Assembly: GCA_009926905.1 (NCBI GenBank)
Contig: RFNX01000214.1
Span: 1 to 5,067 of the forward strand
Reading direction: 5' to 3'
Length of the DNA stretch: 5,067 nt
Source of the DNA: Flavobacteriales bacterium
GTDB taxonomy: Bacteria; Bacteroidota; Bacteroidia; Flavobacteriales_D; Crocinitomicaceae
Below, piece by piece: positions 1 through 5,067 of this stretch. The notes under the pieces were generated by a model that worked only from the letters and a program-made list of their open reading frames with translations, was not told where the DNA came from and searched no databases. The position numbers and the translations under genes were made by a program. Positions within the stretch are counted from its first letter, which is position 1. Every line of letters starts with the position of its first letter.

Positions 1-2314
1 CTTTTATCAATTGATATTCGTCTGTGTTTGGAATTTTAATTTGTATAACATAGGAATAAGTTCCGACCTGGCATTTATGATTATTTAAATAGCCATCCCA
101 ACCTTTTAAGTGATTGTACGATTCAAAAATAACTTCTCCCCAACGATCATAAATCGTTAGTTTATAGTTTGCTGGATCAAAACCTGAAGTAAAAACTGGA
201 AGAAAAACATTATTGAATTCATCTCCATCAGGCGTGAACGAATTCGGAATATAATAAATAATATCTCCTTTGACCTGAATTATAATGCTCGCTAAGTCAT
301 AGCATCCAAATGCATTGATTACTTTTAAATTAACTTGGTAACTGCCTTCTGCAAAAGGAAAAGCATATTCAAAAGACATAGCATTGGTCTCTAATGAGTT
401 CCCATCATTGAAATTCCAAATCGACGAAAGCTGACCTTGACTGTTGTTCTCTAAAGTAACAATTGGAGAATCACTCGTTAGAAATTGTGGTGAAGCTCCT
501 ATGGAAGCAACTGGGTTAGGGTGAACAATAATTGTTGTTTGAATGGTATCAGAACAGCCAAATGCATTTAAACCAATAACTTGGTAACTGGTTGTTTGAG
601 TCGGTGAAAAATAATTAACTGTTCCAGTTCCCGATGGTAACCAAGTATATGTAGTAGCGCCTGAAACCGAAACTGTAACCATATCACCTTCGCAGATTGT
701 TTGGTTGGGCGAAATAACTAAACTGGGATTGGCATGCACAATAACTTGGACTTGAGCTGTGTCTTTACATCCATTTATAGTTGTTCCAATTACATTATAA
801 TTTTGAGTAGAACTTGGTGATAGTAACTGTGTGTTTTGATTGGAATTAGTAAGATCTTGTCCTAGCCATAAATAATTTTGAGCACCTGAAGCTGTTAAAG
901 TCACAAATTCTCCAGGACAAATAGCTGGTTGAGTTGAAGTCAAAGTTACAAGCGGCAAAGGATTTACAGTCACAGTTGCATTATCTGAACCAGTACAACC
1001 GTATTGATTTGTTCCAACTACTGTCAAATTCGTTGTTTGAGATGGAGTAAATGTTAAGGTTCCATTGGAACTTGTTGTGCCCACAACTGGAGTCCAAGTA
1101 TATGTTTGCGCACCTGAAGGAACCAATATTGCTGTTCCCTCAAGACAAAAACTGGTATCTGATACCGTCACAATTGGATTCGTTGAAATGATTAAATTCA
1201 AAGTTACAACTGAATCACAACCATGAACAGACTGCAATGAATCTATGTATGTTCCAGAAGATGTTAAAGATTGACCATTAAAATTGTAAGGGCCACCGTT
1301 GCAAAGTGTTTGATTAACCGTTGTATTGAATTTTGGATAAACAGTAACTGTTACTTGATCTGTTGTTGGACAAACTCCAGGGTTTGCTGTGAGAGTTGTC
1401 GTTACCGTATAAATTTGAGAAATAGATGTTGCCCCATTGTTAGTAAGTGTAACTGTAGGGTTTGAAACAGTTGTAGAATTTAAACCCAAAGCTGGCGACC
1501 ATGAATAAGTATACAATGAATTGGAAACTGCTCCAATTTGTGTACTTCCATTTGGACAAATTGCAACATTTGAACCTGCATCAGAAATCGCTTGTTGCGT
1601 ATAAATAGTGATATTTTTCACTGAATGTTGATCATTCAACGAGCCTGTTGAAGCTGTAAAACCCATATAACCAGCAAATGTAATTGGGAAATTCGCAGTC
1701 AAATATTGAGTGTTATTAATAAATAAGGTTATTTGACCGTTCAAATAGGTGATTTTCGCATGCTGATAATTGTTGCTTCGAACAAAATTCAAATTCCCTG
1801 AAGCGTTATCGATTTTAACAATTCCAGAAGCGCATTCATTGTAACCAACTCCATAATAAATTTGTAATTCTGGATTAGGTGTGCCACAATTATCAAAGGT
1901 GTCAAATATCACTTTTAGTCCATTTGAAGAAGAAGGAATTCCGACTCCACCACCAGAAACAAACCCAGTTGGAGGAACATCTAAAAAACAAAACGCCAAA
2001 CCGTCAGCAGAATTACCTCCCCAGATTCTATAGTCGTATTCTACTGTCCAATTCGTACAGGATTGAGGATTTACTTGTGTTTGACAAAAAACACCACCGC
2101 TTTGAAAAGTTCCGCTTACTCCTGTTAAAATTACTTCATCACTATTTAAATCTGCATCACCAGGTGTATCGTTCACGTTCGCATTACCAGTTAAATTCCA
2201 GCCTGTAGTATTTAAAGTTGGTGAACCAGTTAACTGAGCAAAAACAAAATTCTGAGCTATTGAATTACCAACGCTGAGAAAATTTAACAACAAAATAATA
2301 ATAAAAATTCTCAT
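1..2314 (-). CDS. Secreted L-type lectin / Ig-like / PKD protein with type B T9SS sorting domain (C-terminus cut by window edge)
   Basis: The frame is open from ATG (2314-2312) to the left edge: 771 codons, no stop. Residues 1-20 form a signal peptide (MR, hydrophobic run, S-I-A before Q21). Residues about 22-243 resemble an L-type lectin: A-D104-G-L-A-F, then a Gly-rich stretch and F-D138-T-F-D-N142. An Ig-like module follows (245-327), then a short Cys-Gly module with a G-C-D-S-V-V-T-L end (328-378), three Ig/PKD-like repeats (379-599), a PKD domain (600-681, W-N-F-N-D-G) and the CHU_C domain (682 onward: P-N-S-F-T-P-D-G-D, Y-D-R-W-G, G-W-D-G, G-T-Y-S-Y). By family knowledge such proteins pass the inner membrane by Sec and the outer membrane by the type IX system, ending secreted or surface-attached. 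The frame breaks off at Y-Q-L-I-K, where the domain normally has only about ten residues left. Carbohydrate binding is inferred from the lectin fold; the ligand is unknown. It is divergent from zwf. Confidence 0.9.
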   Translation of the reverse strand, partial: MRIFIIILLLNFLSVGNSIAQNFVFAQLTGSPTLNTTGWNLTGNANVNDTPGDADLNSDEVILTGVSGTFQSGGVFCQTQVNPQSCTNWTVEYDYRIWGGNSADGLAFCFLDVPPTGFVSGGGVGIPSSSNGLKVIFDTFDNCGTPNPELQIYYGVGYNECASGIVKIDNASGNLNFVRSNNYQHAKITYLNGQITLFINNTQYLTANFPITFAGYMGFTASTGSLNDQHSVKNITIYTQQAISDAGSNVAICPNGSTQIGAVSNSLYTYSWSPALGLNSTTVSNPTVTLTNNGATSISQIYTVTTTLTANPGVCPTTDQVTVTVYPKFNTTVNQTLCNGGPYNFNGQSLTSSGTYIDSLQSVHGCDSVVTLNLIISTNPIVTVSDTSFCLEGTAILVPSGAQTYTWTPVVGTTSSNGTLTFTPSQTTNLTVVGTNQYGCTGSDNATVTVNPLPLVTLTSTQPAICPGEFVTLTASGAQNYLWLGQDLTNSNQNTQLLSPSSTQNYNVIGTTINGCKDTAQVQVIVHANPSLVISPNQTICEGDMVTVSVSGATTYTWLPSGTGTVNYFSPTQTTSYQVIGLNAFGCSDTIQTTIIVHPNPVASIGASPQFLTSDSPIVTLENNSQGQLSSIWNFNDGNSLETNAMSFEYAFPFAEGSYQVNLKVINAFGCYDLASIIIQVKGDIIYYIPNSFTPDGDEFNNVFLPVFTSGFDPANYKLTIYDRWGEVIFESYNHLKGWDGYLNNHKCQVGTYSYVIQIKIPNTDEYQLIK
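518..1180 (-). repeat. Three tandem Ig/PKD-like protein repeats of about 75 residues
   Basis: Residues 379-599 consist of three similar units. Each begins near N-P or L-P, carries a Cys-x-G/E-G motif (C390, C466, C541, so 76 and 75 residues apart), then S-G-A-x-x-Y-x-W, a P-S/T-x-T-x-x-Y/L segment, and ends with a second Cys in G-C (C440, C516, C587) followed by a V-x-V-x-P/A strand. The paired cysteines probably form one disulfide per unit. Such repeats are common stalk modules in Bacteroidota surface proteins carrying CHU_C domains. The units are diverged in sequence, so recent duplication is not indicated. Confidence 0.75.
1586..2251 (-). other. L-type (legume-lectin-like) domain of the secreted protein
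   Basis: This segment covers roughly residues 22-243. Seen directly are A-D104-G-L-A-F, which matches the conserved Asp loop of L-type lectins, a Gly-rich segment (G-G-G-V-G-I), and G-L-K-V-I-F-D138-T-F-D-N142, which matches the metal-binding strand of the family. Plant lectins have Glu two residues before that Asp; here it is Ile136, as in the animal ERGIC-53/VIP36 branch, where a bulky hydrophobic residue stands there. The domain is therefore probably Ca2+-dependent but may lack the second (Mn2+) site. Several cysteines suggest disulfides, fitting an exported protein. The domain limits are approximate. Confidence 0.72.
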
Positions 2315-2337
2315 TTGAACTTATTGATTTTAAGTCG

Positions 2338-2362
2338 TTTTAACAATTATTGGTTGTTAAAA
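2338..2362. promoter_or_regulatory. Perfect 9-bp inverted repeat between the divergent genes, possible operator
   Basis: The arms TTTTAACAA (2338-2346) and TTGTTAAAA (2354-2362) are exact reverse complements separated by 7 nt, with the dyad centre at 2350. The site lies 12 bp upstream of the putative -33 element of zwf and 23 bp before the start codon of the minus-strand lectin gene. It could thus be a regulator site acting on zwf, on the lectin gene, or on both. The arms are almost entirely A/T with one G:C pair each, so as an RNA hairpin it would be weak. No known regulator is recognised. Confidence 0.4.
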
Positions 2363-2374
2363 AAGAATCTATTT

Positions 2375-2406
2375 TTTGGTTTGAATCCATCCTTAGTGTA
2401 TATTTG
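2375..2406 (+). promoter_or_regulatory. Putative Bacteroidota-type promoter of the zwf-pgl-edd operon
   Basis: TTTG (2375-2378) and TATATTTG (2399-2406) match the Bacteroidota -33 (TTTG/TTG) and -7 (TAnnTTTG) elements with a 20-nt spacer, within the usual range. Transcription would begin around 2411-2414, leaving a leader of only about 12-15 nt before the zwf ATG at 2426. No Shine-Dalgarno sequence is present; the start is preceded by an A-rich stretch, as is usual in this phylum. The match is exact, but such motifs arise by chance in A+T-rich DNA; the position right before zwf is what supports it. Confidence 0.6.
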
Positions 2407-2425
2407 ACACAAACTAAATGCAAAT

Positions 2426-3916
2426 ATGAGTCAATCTAAAAATAAAAACAACAAACATACGGAAGTTTTTAAACCTTTCAACATTATTGTTTTTGGTGGT
2501 GATGGAGATTTAGCTTTAAGAAAAATATTTCCTGCTTTGTTTCATCGCGATCAAGATGGACAATTATTATCTGAATACAATATCATTGCCATAACAAGAG
2601 GAGATAGTACACTTGCTAAATTCGAGGGAAATTTAGTGCGTTTCTTGGAAGAGAGTGTTGACGGTCAAGCAAGTGGAGAAGAAATCGGGAAATTTATCCA
2701 ACGTGTGACTCTGATTAAGGCAGAAAATGCTACAATCGAGGACTATAAAGATTTGACAGATTACTTAAATAAATTTCCAAGCTATCAAAATATTTATTAC
2801 TTCTCAACACCTTCGGCAGCTTTCGGACCGATTTCTACCACCTTAAAAGCATGTGGACTGATAAACAAAGACAGTAAAGTGGTATTGGAAAAACCGCTTG
2901 GATATAGTTTAGAATCTTCGAATGCTATCAATTCTGAAATCACAAAAGCATTCACAGAACAGCAAATTTATCGCATAGATCATTATTTAGGAAAAGAAAC
3001 GGTACAGAATTTAATGGTACTGCGTTTTGCAAATAATTTATTTGAAAGAGCATGGGACTCAGAACACATCGACAACATTCAAATCACTGTTTCTGAAAAT
3101 TTAGGAGTTGAAAAGCGAGCTGCTTATTACGACAACAGCGGTGCTTTATTAGACATGGTTCAAAATCACTTGTTGCAATTGCTTTGTTTAGTTGCAATGG
3201 AGCCACCACACACTTTAGAAGCAGATGAAGTTCGAAATGAAAAACTAAAAGTACTTCGAGCTTTGCGCCTTTTTAATAAAAAAACAGTTCAAACTGACAC
3301 TGTTAAAGGTCAATATACACGCGGAGTTGTGAAAGGTGAAGAAGTGCAATCCTATTTGGAGGATATTGAAAAATTTGGGTCAAAAACAGAAACTTTTGTA
3401 GCGATTAAAACTTATGTTGATAATTGGCGATGGAAAGATGTGCCTTTCTACTTGCGAACTGGAAAACGAATGAACAAACGCTATTCTGAAATCGTAATAA
3501 ATTTTAAAGAAGTGCGCCATAATATTTTTCCTTCAAAAGAAAGTTTGAACAACAACAAATTAATTATACGCTTGCAACCTGAAGAACGCATTGAATTGGT
3601 ACAAATGACAAAAATTCCTGGTCCTGGTGGCTATCGTTACCGACCAATCGCTTTAAAATTGGATTATTTAGATTCATTCAAAGAGCGTTTTCCAGAAGCA
3701 TATGAACGTCTAATAATTGATGTTATTAGAGGAAATCAAACCTTGTTTATGAGTCAAGATGAATTGATTGCCGCTTGGAATTGGATTGAATCAATAACAA
3801 AAAATTGGAAAGCCACAGGGCAAAATAACATCTTATATGAAGCAGGAACTTGGGGACCAGGCGATTTAGTCCTAGACAAAGACACTACTTGGGTAACAAA
3901 AACATGGAAAGAATAA
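2426..3916 (+). CDS. zwf: Glucose-6-phosphate 1-dehydrogenase
   Basis: This cytoplasmic enzyme oxidises glucose 6-phosphate to 6-phosphogluconolactone with NAD(P)+, the entry step to the Entner-Doudoroff and oxidative pentose phosphate routes. The 496 residues match the usual family length of about 480-510. The Rossmann motif G24-G-D-G-D-L-A-x-R-K is near the N-terminus, and R58 lies where the family contacts the 2'-phosphate of NADP. V-V-L-E-K156-P and the hallmark active-site motif R183-I-D-H-Y-L-G-K-E (D185, H186) are intact, as is the second catalytic His, H248, in D-M-V-Q-N-H. F-Y-L-R-T-G-K-R and R-G-N-Q-T-L-F-M confirm the C-terminal domain. The start at 2426 leaves a Lys/Asn-rich tail of about 17 residues before the fold and follows the putative promoter closely. 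The stop overlaps the pgl start in TAATG, indicating translational coupling. NADP preference is an inference from R58. Confidence 0.97.
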   Translation: MSQSKNKNNKHTEVFKPFNIIVFGGDGDLALRKIFPALFHRDQDGQLLSEYNIIAITRGDSTLAKFEGNLVRFLEESVDGQASGEEIGKFIQRVTLIKAENATIEDYKDLTDYLNKFPSYQNIYYFSTPSAAFGPISTTLKACGLINKDSKVVLEKPLGYSLESSNAINSEITKAFTEQQIYRIDHYLGKETVQNLMVLRFANNLFERAWDSEHIDNIQITVSENLGVEKRAAYYDNSGALLDMVQNHLLQLLCLVAMEPPHTLEADEVRNEKLKVLRALRLFNKKTVQTDTVKGQYTRGVVKGEEVQSYLEDIEKFGSKTETFVAIKTYVDNWRWKDVPFYLRTGKRMNKRYSEIVINFKEVRHNIFPSKESLNNNKLIIRLQPEERIELVQMTKIPGPGGYRYRPIALKLDYLDSFKERFPEAYERLIIDVIRGNQTLFMSQDELIAAWNWIESITKNWKATGQNNILYEAGTWGPGDLVLDKDTTWVTKTWKE

Positions 3917-4571
3917 TGAAAATTTTCGAAACCAAAGAAGCATTAGAGGATAGCTTGTGTCAGCAAATTAAAAGCGACCTTGAAAACGCCATTTCAACTA
4001 ATGGTAAAGCGTCGTTACTTGTTTCTGGAGGCACCACTCCAAAAGGACTTTTTCTGAAACTAAATCAACTTGAAATTGATTGGAAAAATGTAATTGTTGG
4101 CTTGGTAGATGAACGTTTTGTTCCAAATACAAGTGAATTTTCCAATGAAAAATTAGTAAAAGAGAATTTACTAATAAATCAAGCGACTGACGCTCAGTTC
4201 GTTTCAATGGTTCAAAATTCAGAAAACGAAATTGAAAATCTTGCATTAGTTCAAGAATCTTATTCGATTTTTAATGAAGCTACTATTGCTCTTTTAGGAA
4301 TGGGCGAGGATGGACACACTGCTTCGATTTTTCCAAACGATGAAAATCAGCAGAAGCAATAGTTTCCACTAAAAACATACTTTCGACAAAAGCGCCAAGC
4401 GAACCAAAACATCGAATTTCGTGTTCCGTAAACATGTTGAAATCAGCAAAAAAACGCTATTTGCTTTTTACCGGAATTAAAAAACAAGATATATTAAAAG
4501 AAGCTGAAACAAAAAATTACCCGATTCGTCATTTTTTAAGTGTCCTTGACGAAATTTATTGTACAAACTAA
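3916..4571 (+). pseudogene. pgl: 6-phosphogluconolactonase (DevB/SOL type), disrupted by a single-base frameshift
   Basis: The intact enzyme hydrolyses 6-phosphogluconolactone to 6-phosphogluconate in the cytoplasm. The start ATG at 3916 shares its A with the zwf stop. The first frame shows S37-G-G-T-T-P, D65-E-R and G128-M-G-E-D-G-H134-T-A-S-I-F-P, the substrate-binding and catalytic (His134) motifs, but stops at 4360-4362 after 148 residues. Family members have about 220-245. From 4350 the -1 frame is open for 73 codons to TAA at 4569-4571 and reads like the missing C-terminal part (K-R-Y-L-L-F-T-G-I-K-K, then N-Y-P-I-R-H-F-L). Restoring one base near 4343-4350 gives a product of about 218 residues. 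Loss of one A from the run at 4343-4346 would explain it, either as an assembly error or a real mutation. The short product keeps the catalytic His but lacks the last third. Identity is certain; functional state is not. Confidence 0.88.
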
Positions 4572-4581
4572 AAATTAGATT

Positions 4582-5067
4582 ATGAATCAAAGAATCGTTG
4601 AAATTACAAATAGAATCATTGATCGCAGTAAAGCAACTCGCGAGCAATATTTGGAAGATATGCGTGCTGCACATCAAGAAGGTGTTGTCCGAAAAGATTT
4701 ACATTGTGGTAATTTAGCCCATGCTTTTGCAGGTTGTTCTCCAAAAGAAAAATCAGAATTAGCTGAAAACAAAACTCCGAATTTAGGAATAGTAACGGCA
4801 TACAACGACATGCTTTCAGCACACAAACCTTACGAACATTATCCTGAAAAATTACGTGAGTATGCCATTAAACACAATGCAGTTGCGCAAGTTGCTGGTG
4901 GTGTTCCTGCGATGTGCGATGGTGTTACGCAAGGACAAGTTGGTATGGAATTGTCATTATTCAGTCGTGATGTCATTGCACTTTCCGCAGTAGTTGGCTT
5001 GACACATAACATGTTTGACGCTGGACTTTACTTGGGAATTTGCGATAAAATTGTACCTGGGTTAATG
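4582..5067 (+). CDS. edd: 6-phosphogluconate dehydratase, N-terminal 162 residues (cut by window edge)
   Basis: Edd removes water from 6-phosphogluconate to give 2-keto-3-deoxy-6-phosphogluconate, the defining Entner-Doudoroff step; it is a cytoplasmic iron-sulfur enzyme of the IlvD/Edd family. The N-terminus aligns from the first Met with the family (T-N-R-I-I-D-R-S). C42-G-N-L-A-H, Y74-N-D-M-L-S-A-H-x-P-Y-E-H-Y-P, G106-G-V-P-A-M-C-D-G-V-T-Q-G-Q and M-E-L-S-L-x-S-R are conserved. C154-D-K-I-V-P-G is the IlvD/Edd signature, whose Cys is a cluster ligand. N-D-M-L-S-A-H and the Edd-like N-terminus favour Edd over dihydroxy-acid dehydratase (IlvD). Family members have about 600 residues, so roughly a quarter is present. 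The gene starts 10 nt after the end of the restored pgl frame and has no Shine-Dalgarno sequence; it is probably co-transcribed with zwf and pgl. Confidence 0.96.
   Translation, partial: MNQRIVEITNRIIDRSKATREQYLEDMRAAHQEGVVRKDLHCGNLAHAFAGCSPKEKSELAENKTPNLGIVTAYNDMLSAHKPYEHYPEKLREYAIKHNAVAQVAGGVPAMCDGVTQGQVGMELSLFSRDVIALSAVVGLTHNMFDAGLYLGICDKIVPGLM

Noticed and set aside
1271..1465. Plus-strand Cys/Asn-rich open frame
   Set aside because: It is antisense to the continuous Ig-repeat coding frame of the minus-strand gene and resembles no protein; the composition is a by-product of the Thr/Val-rich repeats.
1879..2208. Plus-strand open frame of 109 codons rich in Leu, His and Gln
   Set aside because: It lies opposite the lectin domain, which is clearly coding on the minus strand, and has no promoter or recognisable motif.
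2338..2362. The intergenic palindrome as a transcription terminator
   Set aside because: The stem has one G:C pair per arm, no GC-rich core and no independent T-tract beyond the arms, and it sits between the starts of two divergent genes where no transcript needs to end.
3850..3915. Earlier in-frame ATGs for pgl at 3850 and 3904
   Set aside because: A start at 3850 would add 22 residues encoded within the zwf C-terminus that are not lactonase-like. The start at 3916 (TAATG) gives the normal family N-terminus. A start at 3904 would add only four residues and cannot be fully excluded.
3998..4246. Minus-strand open frame inside pgl
   Set aside because: The plus strand here encodes recognisable lactonase motifs; this is an antisense shadow.
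4339..4362. Programmed -1 ribosomal frameshifting in pgl
   Set aside because: There is no X-XXY-YYZ slippery heptamer in the zero frame at GAA-AAT-CAG and no obvious strong downstream hairpin; lactonases are not known to use recoding. A lost base is simpler.
4434..4571. Separate small gene starting at the ATG at 4434
   Set aside because: The frame is the lactonase C-terminal portion and is already open from 4350 upstream; the ATG is an internal Met.
4477..4822. Two minus-strand open frames across the pgl end and edd start
   Set aside because: Both oppose conserved Pgl and Edd sequence and show no family features.

Overview
The window reads as a piece of an A+T-rich Bacteroidota chromosome, most likely from the Flavobacteriales. 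Three things point there: a secreted multidomain protein ending in a gliding-motility-associated (type B, CHU_C) sorting domain for the type IX secretion system; a Bacteroidota-type promoter (TTTG, 20-nt spacer, TAnnTTTG); and gene starts without Shine-Dalgarno sequences. The genus cannot be fixed from this sequence.

Layout. Positions 1-2314 (minus strand) hold one long reading frame of 771 codons that runs off the left edge. It encodes a signal peptide, an L-type (legume-lectin-like) domain, several Ig-like/PKD-like modules, a PKD domain and almost all of the sorting domain; probably only about ten codons are missing. Positions 2315-2425 are a divergent intergenic region with a perfect 9-bp inverted repeat and the promoter of the plus-strand genes. 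On the plus strand follow zwf (glucose-6-phosphate dehydrogenase, 2426-3916), pgl (6-phosphogluconolactonase, 3916-4571, broken by a one-base frameshift near 4343-4350) and the first 162 codons of edd (6-phosphogluconate dehydratase, 4582 to the right edge).

Function. zwf, pgl and edd are consecutive steps: glucose 6-phosphate to 6-phosphogluconolactone, to 6-phosphogluconate, to 2-keto-3-deoxy-6-phosphogluconate. The genes overlap by 1 nt (zwf/pgl) or lie 10 nt apart (pgl/edd), so this looks like an Entner-Doudoroff operon; the aldolase gene eda would be expected beyond the right edge. No gnd (oxidative pentose phosphate branch) lies between them. The divergent lectin-like surface protein has no evident metabolic link, although it could bind polysaccharide.

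The points most worth a second look are the pgl frameshift, the zwf-pgl-edd order in a Bacteroidota background, the domain architecture of the secreted lectin-like protein, and the palindrome between the divergent genes. I found no wholly unknown system, RNA gene, mobile element or CRISPR array.
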